NCBI GenBank assembly: GCA_963667005.1
Contig: OY762937.1
Location: 2,914,001 to 2,978,000, forward strand
Direction of reading: 5' to 3'
Length of the DNA: 64,000 bases
Origin: G963662605 sp963667005
Lineage (GTDB): Bacteria; Bacteroidota; Ignavibacteria; Ignavibacteriales; Ignavibacteriaceae
A model generated the notes under the pieces. The model worked only from the letters and a program-made list of their open reading frames with translations. It ran no database searches and was not told where the DNA came from. The translations under genes and the position numbers were made by a program. The stretch's first letter is position 1; every line of letters starts with the position of its first letter. Of this stretch, positions 8,894 through 16,583 are shown piece after piece.

Positions 8894-9901
8894 ATGAATG
8901 AGACCAAAACCGCACTCGTAACCGGAGCAAATGGATTTGTAGGAAGTCACTTAGTTGATTTATTGCTTAAAGAAAATTTCAATGTTAAATGTTTAGTAAG
9001 AAAATCCAGCAACCTACGATGGCTTGAAGGGAAAAACGTAGAAATCATCACTTGTGGATTATTTGACAAAGAAGGCCTTACCAAGGCGTTTGAAGGTGTA
9101 GAATACATCTACCATGTAGCCGGTGTTGTGAAATCAAAAAAACCTGAAGGATATTACAAGGGAAATGTTGAGGCTACCCAAAACATACTTGAAACTGCGC
9201 TGAAATATAAGGACAACATAAAACGCGTGTTAATTGTCAGCAGCCAAACAGCGGCTGGGCCATCTCCGGCTTTTAATCCTATTGATGAGACTCATCCATG
9301 CACCCCGATAACAAATTACGGAAGAAGCAAAAAGGCTGAAGAAGAATTAGCACATACGTACTTTGACCGTCTGCCTATAACAATTTGCCGTCCTCCGGCG
9401 GTATATGGCGAAAGAGATACGGAGATTTTTATCTTTTTTAATTCCTACTGGAAAGGCGTTACGACCACTATCGGATTCGGTAAAAAAGAAGGCAAAAAGC
9501 AGATCAGTTTGATTCATGCTAAAGATTTGGTACATGGCATGTATTTGGCCGCAACAAATCCGAATTCCATCGGACAGACATATTTTATTTCTTCAGAAAA
9601 ATTGTACACCTGGGAAGAAATTATTGATGTGACTTCAAGAGTGATGCACAAAAGGGCTATTGTATTCAAAGTCCCGCATGCAATCGTATATACAATTGCC
9701 GCTGTAGCGCAATTCATTTCACTTTTCCAAAAGCAGGCAGCGACTTTGAATATCGAAAAAGCTCGGGATATTACACAGGCAGCCTGGATTTGCAGTACAC
9801 AAAAGGCTGTTAAAGAATTGGGCTATAAACAAAACATCAGTCTTGATAAGGGAATTGAAGAAACGATTGCCTGGTATAAAAAAGAAGGATGGCTCCGTTA
9901 A
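8894..9901 (+). CDS. NAD(P)-dependent extended SDR (epimerase/dehydratase family), candidate 3-ketosphinganine reductase
   Basis: The 335-residue protein has the extended-SDR nucleotide motif GANGFVGSHLVD at its N-terminus, VYHVAGVV-like strand 4 (YIYHVAGVV), a catalytic Ser in IVSSQTAAG and the active-site YGRSK (YxxxK). CRPPAVYGERD follows, as in UDP-sugar epimerase and 3-beta-HSD-like proteins. It is transcribed away from spt. In Caulobacter the 3-ketosphinganine reductase CerR is annotated as an NAD-dependent epimerase of this type, so I propose the same role. A sugar or sterol-like substrate cannot be excluded from sequence alone. The stop overlaps the convergent haem-lipoprotein gene by 4 bases. 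Confidence 0.72.
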   Translation: MNETKTALVTGANGFVGSHLVDLLLKENFNVKCLVRKSSNLRWLEGKNVEIITCGLFDKEGLTKAFEGVEYIYHVAGVVKSKKPEGYYKGNVEATQNILETALKYKDNIKRVLIVSSQTAAGPSPAFNPIDETHPCTPITNYGRSKKAEEELAHTYFDRLPITICRPPAVYGERDTEIFIFFNSYWKGVTTTIGFGKKEGKKQISLIHAKDLVHGMYLAATNPNSIGQTYFISSEKLYTWEEIIDVTSRVMHKRAIVFKVPHAIVYTIAAVAQFISLFQKQAATLNIEKARDITQAAWICSTQKAVKELGYKQNISLDKGIEETIAWYKKEGWLR

Positions 9902-10341
9902 TTATTTTTGGCGCCTTCATTTATCCATACCTTCAAGCCATTGACCTGGTTTGAAGTCATACCGGGATATGTCGAAACCGGAGGCATAGGCTTTGTCCCG
10001 CTGCCGTTAACCGACCATACAATCGGACTTGTGGATGCACTACCGGGTATAACTACCTTATATCCGGCAGTTGTACCGCTCCATGATGTTAAACTTAATC
10101 CACCAGCTTTACTATTATCATCATGGCAACCTGAGTACGTACATTTGACTGTAAACACAGGTTGGATATGCTTTGAGTATGAAACATTTGAAGAGGGGAT
10201 AGTTGTATTGTCAACTTGTGCGTTTGTTGTCGTATCATCACAGCCGTATATCAGGAATGAAAACATTCCGATTACAGCCCATAGAAAAAGTGCTTTTATT
10301 GTATTAGAATAATACAGTTTCTCAAAATATTTAATTTCCAT
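9898..10341 (-). CDS. small lipoprotein with a CX4CH c-type haem motif
   Basis: The 147-residue protein has an N-terminal hydrophobic helix ending in a lipobox-like LIYGC with C34 as the likely lipidated residue, so it should be a membrane-anchored lipoprotein. A Thr/Ser-rich linker leads to a mono-haem domain: C67 and C72-H73 in VKCTYSGCHDD, i.e. CX4CH rather than CXXCH. Further on is a PMPPVS segment that could supply the axial Met, followed by GLKVWINEGAK. This is the pattern of small cytochromes with a Planctomycete-cytochrome-C-like domain common in Bacteroidota. The electron partner is not evident. Confidence 0.65.
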   Translation of the reverse strand: MEIKYFEKLYYSNTIKALFLWAVIGMFSFLIYGCDDTTTNAQVDNTTIPSSNVSYSKHIQPVFTVKCTYSGCHDDNSKAGGLSLTSWSGTTAGYKVVIPGSASTSPIVWSVNGSGTKPMPPVSTYPGMTSNQVNGLKVWINEGAKNN

Positions 10342-10468
10342 ATTTCCGTTCGACTTTCTGCCAGTAAAACAATCAGATAAACCATGTAAATACAGCGTTT
10401 TATAGTATCTGGGTTCAATCTTTCATGGCATAATAATTGAATCCTAATACTAACTATAGGAATATACC

Positions 10469-10861
10469 ATGGATCTATTTTCGTTACTACAAATCGCGTT
10501 TGCCATTTTTGCATCACTTGCATCAATGACTCTGATTGCATCATTTATTGCTTACAAAATTAAGCAATACAGAGCCAAAGGCAATGAAAAAATGAGGACC
10601 CATAAGACAGTTGTTGCACATTCGATTTCCAAAGGAGATGTGGTTCATACTGTAGCACTACCTGAAGCTGGTACGATTAATATTGTGCCTAAACCAATTA
10701 TGATGAAACGTAGAAGCAGCAAAATTACTTCACAGCCGGTGGTTGCAAGAACAAGTAGCAATAGATTCACCGTAGTGAATGACTCCCTGGACGCATTTCA
10801 CGGAAGCAACTCTTTTAATCCCGTAAACTCACTTAGCCGGGGTAAGTTTACTATAAGTTAA
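10469..10861 (+). CDS. hypothetical small membrane protein
   Basis: I do not recognise a family. The 130 residues comprise one N-terminal transmembrane helix (about residues 3-29, LLQIAFAIFASLASMTLIAS) followed by a basic, Ser/Thr-rich, probably cytoplasmic tail without obvious domains. An AGGA shortly before the ATG and codon use like its neighbours support a real gene. It is divergent from the haem lipoprotein across a 127-base gap and precedes the lipid kinase by 83 bases. Confidence 0.6.
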   Translation: MDLFSLLQIAFAIFASLASMTLIASFIAYKIKQYRAKGNEKMRTHKTVVAHSISKGDVVHTVALPEAGTINIVPKPIMMKRRSSKITSQPVVARTSSNRFTVVNDSLDAFHGSNSFNPVNSLSRGKFTIS

Positions 10862-10944
10862 ACCATTCGAAAACCTTCTTTTTATTTTATCCATTTCTAA
10901 GTATTTTTAGAAATTGAACTATTTGCATATCTAAGTGTGGCATT

Positions 10945-11859
10945 TTGAAAACAAATCTACTCATTATTAATCCGGTAGCCGGCAAGGGTAAAGGCCTTCA
11001 TTTCTATAATACTATGAAGGATAAACTCTCCAATCTCATACCGGATGTTCGTATTGTTTTAACTACCCGTAAAGGCGAAATCAAAGAAATAATCAACAGG
11101 TACGCCCCGATAAATGCGCTATTTGTAGCCGGTGGCGACGGTACATTTCATGAAGTAGTCAATGCCTTGCATGAGCCGGATGAGTTTCCGATTACCTTAC
11201 TGCCAATCGGCTCCGGAAATGATTTTGCACGGGCACTTGGTCTAAAAAAACACAAACCGTCAGAAATTATTGAATTATGGGCAAAAAAGTCATTTTTTCA
11301 CATAGATTTAGGCGAATTTAGCTATCGGGAGCACGGCAAAACAGAGTTTATTACAGAAAAATTCCATAATAGCTGCGGTTCGGGCTTTGATGCGGTTGTG
11401 ACGCATTTAAGTAACCGGAACAAAATCTTAACCGGGATAGTCTTGTATCTATATTCAGTTATAAAAGCGCTTTTTAAGTATGAATCTATTGATAGCAGAG
11501 CTGTATTTGATGGCACTACTCAGATTCATGGGAAGAAACTGCTAATCGCGATAGGGAATTCAGAGACAAGCGGAGGCGGCTTTAAATTAACCCCCGGGAG
11601 TTCTATCACTGACGGGATTCTGAAAATGGTCACCGCGGATGCTCTAAGCGTCCCGTCAATATTGCACTTGCTTCCATTGGCGATTTTCGGTAAACACGTA
11701 ACTGATCCTCGAGTAACAATCGTAGATTTTAGGAACTGCGTGATTAATTTTATGAAGCCGGTGATTGTTCAATCAGACGGAGAAATTATTTCTACAACTA
11801 TTGAAGAGATAAAGATTTCCATCATTCCTAGATTTTTACAAATGACAGCAGATTTATAA
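10945..11859 (+). CDS. diacylglycerol kinase family lipid kinase (candidate sphingoid base/ceramide kinase)
   Basis: The 304-residue protein has the DAGK catalytic domain: NPVAGKGKG near residue 10, the nucleotide-binding GGDGTFHEVVNAL around residue 62, and LPIGSGNDFARALG. The C-terminal lobe ends with a short beta-rich segment containing QSDGE. It starts from TTG at 10945; no ATG precedes the conserved N-terminus. Members (YegS, DgkB, sphingosine kinases, Caulobacter CpgB) phosphorylate lipid hydroxyls. The nearby spt, GNAT and SDR genes make a sphingolipid substrate plausible, but a diacylglycerol or undecaprenol-type substrate is equally consistent with the sequence. Confidence 0.85.
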   Translation: MKTNLLIINPVAGKGKGLHFYNTMKDKLSNLIPDVRIVLTTRKGEIKEIINRYAPINALFVAGGDGTFHEVVNALHEPDEFPITLLPIGSGNDFARALGLKKHKPSEIIELWAKKSFFHIDLGEFSYREHGKTEFITEKFHNSCGSGFDAVVTHLSNRNKILTGIVLYLYSVIKALFKYESIDSRAVFDGTTQIHGKKLLIAIGNSETSGGGFKLTPGSSITDGILKMVTADALSVPSILHLLPLAIFGKHVTDPRVTIVDFRNCVINFMKPVIVQSDGEIISTTIEEIKISIIPRFLQMTADL

Positions 11860-11943
11860 GAAGAGGGGCGGATTCCTTGAAATAAGCGCAAAAAACGATA
11901 TATCGTTGTTTACATAATATACATTATGCGACAAATATATGAT

Positions 11944-13071
11944 TTATCTTTTTTTCGTACGAATCATGGATGCCAATAGCTGGATCAGATTATTGCTTAT
12001 AACATTGACGTTCACGTTGTTATTCTCGATCGCGTAAATGTATCTCTCAATCTTATGTATATACGCATCAAGTGATGTAACCTGATTTCTTTCGTGGAAT
12101 CTTCTGAATGTTTCAAGAAAGTCTTTGAAGTATATATTGTCTTCCTGGTATGTGTATCTGGAAGCATCACTCAGCCAGATAATAATAAGTCTCAGGAAAA
12201 GTATGTAGCTTCCGGGATCATTACGTTCCTGGACGTCCTGAAGTATCATATGAGCCGAGTTTATTTTATTACCAATGGCATATCTCATAAAGTCTACGGT
12301 CAGGTTCTTCAGATTAGCTAAATCCCGGTCAATAAGATCAATTGCGTTATGAATCGAGCCTTGAGCAAATGCTGCTGCAATCTCGGCGTGAAATTGCTCA
12401 ATATGAAAATATTTTTCTAGGATTTCCCGGATTTCATCCTCAGAAAGCGGTTCAGTCTGTAGCTGCCAGCACCGTGAAACAATTGTTTCACGCAACTTTT
12501 CGGGCGCATCGCTCACTAGGATAAATGTCGTGTTTTCAGGTGGTTCTTCAAGGTTTTTTAGCAATGAGTTTTGTGACTCTTCATTCATTAATTCAGCTTG
12601 AGACACCAAAACCGTTCTGTGGGCGTCCTGATCAAAAGAAATGTTTAAAAATCTCGAAATATCACGAATGCTATTGATCTTAATTTCATTAGCATCGTCT
12701 ATATTCATTTTATAATATGGATTCGTATTCTTTATCTTCAACTCTTTCAGAACAGAATCCATCTGATCTTTTGAGAGCTTTTCGTATGGGTTATCGAAAC
12801 TTGCTTCATTTTTACCACGAGGAAGAGCATAAATATATTTAATGTAGGTTTGTGAGAACGGATTGGGGATTGAGGCAACTGTATTTAGGTCATTCCCCTT
12901 CTTTAAAGCGTGAAGAATCATCCCTAAGCGAACTCCGATCGCATCTTTTCCATTACCCCCGCTCCCCTTTATTAAGATCGCCTGTGGAATTGAGCGGGAT
13001 TCGATAAGAGAATCAAAGAATTGCTTTAATCTGGATTGTCCGATAATCCCGGACCAGTACTTCTTTTCCAT
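11944..13071 (-). CDS. holB: DNA polymerase III delta' subunit-like clamp-loader ATPase
   Basis: The 375-residue protein is a RuvB/RFC-type AAA+ protein of the clamp loader. The N-terminal WSGIIGQSRLKQFFD precedes a P-loop (GSGGNGKDA) in which Ser/Thr after the Lys is Asp, so ATP hydrolysis is probably lost, as often in delta'. The sensor and arginine-finger region is clear: NSLLKNLEEPPENTTFILVSD then ETIVSRCW (SRC motif). The C-terminal helices are divergent. An intrinsic terminator sits directly before its ATG, and no Shine-Dalgarno site is visible, so its expression relative to the upstream DUF2795 gene may be attenuated. Confidence 0.85.
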   Translation of the reverse strand: MEKKYWSGIIGQSRLKQFFDSLIESRSIPQAILIKGSGGNGKDAIGVRLGMILHALKKGNDLNTVASIPNPFSQTYIKYIYALPRGKNEASFDNPYEKLSKDQMDSVLKELKIKNTNPYYKMNIDDANEIKINSIRDISRFLNISFDQDAHRTVLVSQAELMNEESQNSLLKNLEEPPENTTFILVSDAPEKLRETIVSRCWQLQTEPLSEDEIREILEKYFHIEQFHAEIAAAFAQGSIHNAIDLIDRDLANLKNLTVDFMRYAIGNKINSAHMILQDVQERNDPGSYILFLRLIIIWLSDASRYTYQEDNIYFKDFLETFRRFHERNQVTSLDAYIHKIERYIYAIENNNVNVNVISNNLIQLLASMIRTKKR

Positions 13072-13074
13072 AAT

Positions 13075-13093
13075 AAAAAAGGCACTGAGTGCC
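13075..13093 (-). terminator. intrinsic terminator between DUF2795 gene and holB
   Basis: On the minus strand GGCACTCAGTGCC (5-bp stem, 3-base loop) starts immediately after the DUF2795 stop and is followed by six T residues, ending 3 bases before the holB ATG. Stem, loop and U-tract fit a rho-independent terminator; its closeness to the next start codon is unusual. Confidence 0.7.
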
Positions 13094-13094
13094 T

Positions 13095-13316
13095 TTATAA
13101 TTCATCCTCGTTGTAAAAGTAATCGTCATCCGTGGGATAATCCGGCCAGATTTCCTCAATTGATTCGTAAGGTTCTTCTGAATCCTCTAACTCTTTAAGG
13201 TTTTCAATAACTTCTAATGGAGCGCCGATTCTATCAGCATAATCAATAAGTTCTTCCTTTGTAGCCGGCCAGGGCGCATCGTCAAGATAGGATGCTAATT
13301 CGATCGTCCAGATCAT
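13095..13316 (-). CDS. DUF2795 domain protein
   Basis: This 73-residue acidic protein has the DUF2795 pattern: WTIELASYLDDAPWPATKEELIDYADRIGAP, then EVIENLKELEDSEEPYESIEEIWPDYP and an acidic tail. The domain is common in the Chlorobiota/Ignavibacteriota line and elsewhere and is thought to resemble a small helical nucleic-acid- or protein-binding fold, without known function. It lies 17 bases after the M23 peptidase gene and is followed at once by a terminator hairpin. Confidence 0.85.
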   Translation of the reverse strand: MIWTIELASYLDDAPWPATKEELIDYADRIGAPLEVIENLKELEDSEEPYESIEEIWPDYPTDDDYFYNEDEL

Positions 13317-13333
13317 TGTAAGATGATACTCCT

Positions 13334-14257
13334 TTAATTTGCAGTGTTGTTAAATAAATTTGAATCGTTAAATATATATTGTGCAGGATCAAGATTGACA
13401 CCGTCATGCAAAACTTCGTAATGCAAATGTGGTCCGGTTGATAAGCCTGAATTACCCGTAAGGGCTATTTTCTGATAGCGGCTTATCTTTTGACCTTCTC
13501 TAACCAATGCCTGAGAAAGGTGTCCATAGATAGTCTTATAACCGAATCCATGATCAATTTCCACCGCTAAACCAAAACCTTCTTTACTGCCGACGAAATC
13601 AACTTTACCATCTGCCGGGGCAAATACCTCAGTACCGACATCAGTGATGATATCCACACCATTATGCATACGAAGCATATGCAATATCGGATGCATTCTC
13701 ATACCAAAACCGTTTTCAGAAAATTCACCGGAGCATGGTTTAATTGCCGGTAAGCATTTATAGAGTTGTTGGTTTTTTGCGAAGGCAGATTTAATTTCGG
13801 AAAGATTAGCTTTTTCCATTTCAAATTTATTGATAACGGATTCAATACCGGAAATCGTGGATTTAAGGTCACCGTCTTTCTTTGAAAGGATTTCTAAAAT
13901 ACTTCCGAAAGTGCTGCCACCGGTTCCGAGCGCCTTTTGATCTTCAGAATATGGCGACAGATTAACCGCTGTTCTCAGTGCTTTGTTTTGATTCTTCAGA
14001 CTGTCAAGATCTTTTGCAAGATCCTTGTAGAGTCCCGACACATCTCTCAGTTTACTTTTTAAGTAATAATTTTCATTTCTTGTTTCTTCGAGATCCTTTG
14101 AAGGGCTGATAAAGTGCGTATAGAGAAAGAAAATCGCCAATAGAAATAGGCATGACGCGGCAAAAATTGTCGCAACAAGTCCTATAAATTTCATCCGATA
14201 GTTCTTCAGATCTATGGATTGAATTTTTGTTTTAGAGATGTAATAGAATTTTTTCAT
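13334..14257 (-). CDS. M23 family metallopeptidase with N-terminal membrane anchor
   Basis: The protein has 307 residues from the ATG at 14257; an in-frame TTG 9 bases upstream is less likely. A transmembrane helix at about residues 25-48 (FIGLVATIFAASCLFLLAIF) precedes a coiled-coil stretch (LEETRNENYYLKSKLRD onward). The C-terminal lysostaphin-type domain has all zinc and catalytic motifs: HNGVDI (first His and Asp), YGHLS and GPHLHYEVLHDG (HxH). It would cut peptidoglycan cross-links in the periplasm or act as a MepM/NlpD-like activator in cell separation. It is 98 bases downstream of hprK and may have its own promoter. Confidence 0.9.
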   Translation of the reverse strand: MKKFYYISKTKIQSIDLKNYRMKFIGLVATIFAASCLFLLAIFFLYTHFISPSKDLEETRNENYYLKSKLRDVSGLYKDLAKDLDSLKNQNKALRTAVNLSPYSEDQKALGTGGSTFGSILEILSKKDGDLKSTISGIESVINKFEMEKANLSEIKSAFAKNQQLYKCLPAIKPCSGEFSENGFGMRMHPILHMLRMHNGVDIITDVGTEVFAPADGKVDFVGSKEGFGLAVEIDHGFGYKTIYGHLSQALVREGQKISRYQKIALTGNSGLSTGPHLHYEVLHDGVNLDPAQYIFNDSNLFNNTAN

Positions 14258-14365
14258 AATTGGCAAGGCAATTTTAAGGAAAAATTACTATAAAAACAAT
14301 TCTATAAGAAGTATTTTTATGAGTAAATCCTGCTATTTTGAGCCATTTTCGAATAATTTTAAATT

Positions 14366-15379
14366 TTATTCGAAATCATGTTCAAAATACTCGACTCCCC
14401 TGTCAAATTCAGCAGTTCCCCTGGCAATCTTCTGTGCAAGGCGGTCCTGGAATGCCTGAGCGGCATCGTAACCACGTCTTTTTAATAAATAGTGAAGCGC
14501 TATAACTTCTGAGATTACTGTGATGTTTTTACCGGGAATGATTGGCAGTTTAATAAATGGGATCTCCACGCCAAGAATGGTTTCTGTTTTACTTCCTAAA
14601 CCGGTGCGTTCATAATTTGCATCATCGTCCCAGTTTTCGAGATTAACAATTACCTCGACACGTTTTTGATAACGAATGGCTCTGATACCGAACATCTTTT
14701 CGATATTAATAATACCGAGACCGCGGATCTCCATGAAGTGTTTATTCAAATCAGCGCCGGCTCCGATAAGTATTCCTTCTCCTTTTTTCGTCAGGATGAT
14801 GACGTCATCACTTACTAATCTGTGTCCCCTCTCGATCAAATCAAGTGCGACTTCACTTTTGCCGATTCCGGAATTCCCCATAAAGAGAATACCGACACCA
14901 TACACGTCTACAAGTGATCCATGCATGCTGCATCGAATGGCAAATTGATCATCCAGAAAATCCCCAATTAAATAAACTAATTTTGTCGTGGATAACGGTG
15001 AGCAAAATATCGGCACGTGCCGTGCATTAGCAATATCCAACAGTTCCTGGAAAGGCTCATTATTATCAGTAAGAATAACACATGGAACTTCAAAGCTGAA
15101 AATTCCTTCAAGTGCTTTAATTCTCCGTTCTTTCGAGAGCTGTCCAAGATACCGCATTTCCGTATTACCAAATACTTGCACGCGTGAGTACGCGAACAAA
15201 CCGACAAACCCGGCCAGAGCAAGGCCGGGTCTGTGAATATTTTGATCAGTGATTCTTCTGTCCAGACCCGAATCATCACTTACTAAATGAATCTGAAATC
15301 TAGACTTTACATTTTCGAAGAAAAATTTTACGTCAATAGAATCTTTTTTCGAGATTGCTCTTTTATCCACTTGAATCAT
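14366..15379 (-). CDS. hprK: HPr kinase/phosphorylase
   Basis: HprK phosphorylates a serine on HPr and reverses the reaction. The 337 residues include an N-terminal domain (SGLDRRITDQNIHRPGLALAG), the P-loop GNSGIGKSE (residues 168-176), the upstream conserved H153 in SMHGSLVDVYGVG, VSDDVIIL, and the family signature MEIRGLGIINIEKMFG. It begins one base after the hpf stop, in the gene order hpf-hprK often seen in Gram-negatives. No PTS gene is visible in the window; in FCB bacteria the kinase commonly occurs without a full sugar PTS, suggesting a regulatory role on an HPr-like protein. Confidence 0.93.
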   Translation of the reverse strand: MIQVDKRAISKKDSIDVKFFFENVKSRFQIHLVSDDSGLDRRITDQNIHRPGLALAGFVGLFAYSRVQVFGNTEMRYLGQLSKERRIKALEGIFSFEVPCVILTDNNEPFQELLDIANARHVPIFCSPLSTTKLVYLIGDFLDDQFAIRCSMHGSLVDVYGVGILFMGNSGIGKSEVALDLIERGHRLVSDDVIILTKKGEGILIGAGADLNKHFMEIRGLGIINIEKMFGIRAIRYQKRVEVIVNLENWDDDANYERTGLGSKTETILGVEIPFIKLPIIPGKNITVISEVIALHYLLKRRGYDAAQAFQDRLAQKIARGTAEFDRGVEYFEHDFE

Positions 15380-15380
15380 T

Positions 15381-15677
15381 TTAATGTTTCGATTTTTTTT
15401 CTTTGATCTTCTGTAACTGGCGAATCAGTTTATTAACTGCTGCTTTAATAGCTATTTCGTACTCTTCGGCTTCTTCAACCATTGTGAGCGTCTGACCAGG
15501 CACTTTGACAATAATCTCAGCTATTTTAACGCTGTCCTTATTGTTCTGATAGCTTAAAATAACTTCGACATCAAGAATGTCATCGCTGAATTTGGACAAA
15601 GCGTCCAATTCACCCTGGATGTACTCCTTCAGGGTATCTCTTGCTTTGAATTTTCTGGCCGTGATTTTGACTTTCAT
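15381..15677 (-). CDS. hpf: ribosome hibernation promoting factor, short form
   Basis: This 98-residue member of the YfiA/HPF family binds the 30S decoding centre and stops translation in stationary phase. The sequence shows VKITARKFKARDTLKEYIQGEL, then LSKFSDDILDVEVILSYQ and a basic end (KLIRQLQKIKEKKSKH). Length places it with short HPF, so 100S dimerisation would need no C-terminal extension. It sits between the Xer recombinase and hprK with gaps of 14 and 1 bases. Confidence 0.92.
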   Translation of the reverse strand: MKVKITARKFKARDTLKEYIQGELDALSKFSDDILDVEVILSYQNNKDSVKIAEIIVKVPGQTLTMVEEAEEYEIAIKAAVNKLIRQLQKIKEKKSKH

Positions 15678-15691
15678 ACTAACTCCTATTC

Positions 15692-16576
15692 TTAGGATTT
15701 GGGATGAGATTGTTTATAGACGGACTTCAATCTTTCAACACTGACATGCGTATAGATTTGTGTGGTGGAAAGATTTGAATGTCCCAGAATTTCTTTGATT
15801 GCCATGAGGTCTGCGCCATTATCCAGCATATGGGTTGCAGAACTATGCCGTAAAATATGAGGGCTCTTTTTTGTTATTTCAGAGATTTGAGAAATTATCC
15901 GCTTTACAACGCGCTGGACATACCTTGGATAAATCGGTTTACCATTTTCCAATAGCAACAAATTGTTTTCTCCGGCGGTGCGCAACTTCAAGTATTCTTG
16001 TATTATTGAAATGGATTTGGAACCTACAGGAACAATTCTGGTTTTGTTGCCTTTACCCAAAACGCGTAAGGTTTTAACTTTCAAATCGATATCAGAAAGT
16101 TTGAGTGAACATAACTCCGATACACGCAGTGAGCAGCCGTACATGAGCTCGAACATTGCTTTAATAAGTGCCTTTTCATAATCGGTAGAATGATCATCGC
16201 CTTGAGTAATGTCTAATATATGAACATATTCTTTTGCGCTGATGATCTCGGGCAACTTGCGTGAATGCTTTGGATTTTTGATTGCACCTAAAATATTTAC
16301 ATCTATTAAATTATTCCTGTATGCAAATCTAAAAAATCCCCGCATAGATGCAAGTTTTCTTGATATGGTAGTTTTATTCCGTTTTTCGCTTACCAGAGTA
16401 GAAAGATAGCTTTTTACATGCCGGAGACTGACAGACTTGACTTCAGTTACATTGAGCGAATCCAAATAGCCCATAAATTGCGTAAGGTCATTCCTGTAAG
16501 CTTCAACCGTTTTCGCGGAATATCTCTTCAGATGTTCTATTTCTTCCAGGTAGAGAGCTACTGCATTACGCAACAT
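15692..16576 (-). CDS. xerD: tyrosine recombinase XerC/XerD
   Basis: The 294-residue protein has an N-terminal SAM-like core-binding domain (ALYLEEIEHLKRYSAKTVEAYRNDL) and a complete catalytic domain: Arg in GCSLRVSELC, Lys in LGKGNKTRIVPV, HILRHSSATHML (His and Arg), LGHSNLSTTQIYTHV (His and nucleophilic Tyr). Length and motifs fit the chromosome dimer-resolution recombinases rather than phage integrases, and there are no attachment sites or cargo around it. Whether it is XerC or XerD cannot be decided from sequence; the symbol is a best guess. It lies in the topA-xer-hpf-hprK run, 7 bases after topA. Confidence 0.88.
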   Translation of the reverse strand: MLRNAVALYLEEIEHLKRYSAKTVEAYRNDLTQFMGYLDSLNVTEVKSVSLRHVKSYLSTLVSEKRNKTTISRKLASMRGFFRFAYRNNLIDVNILGAIKNPKHSRKLPEIISAKEYVHILDITQGDDHSTDYEKALIKAMFELMYGCSLRVSELCSLKLSDIDLKVKTLRVLGKGNKTRIVPVGSKSISIIQEYLKLRTAGENNLLLLENGKPIYPRYVQRVVKRIISQISEITKKSPHILRHSSATHMLDNGADLMAIKEILGHSNLSTTQIYTHVSVERLKSVYKQSHPKS

Positions 16577-16583
16577 GAATAAC

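Noticed and set aside
10296..10544. 82-residue minus-strand open frame in the haem lipoprotein/small membrane gene gap
   Set aside because: It overlaps both neighbouring genes, has no plausible start or ribosome-binding site, and has no recognisable content.
11894..11928. Terminator between the lipid kinase and holB
   Set aside because: A 14-base palindrome (AACGATATATCGTT) and a 6-bp stem are present, but the stems are AT-rich and weak and no T-tract follows on either strand.
15692..16576. Phage or integron integrase
   Set aside because: Length and motifs match XerC/D, and the gene sits in a housekeeping run without attachment sites or cargo.
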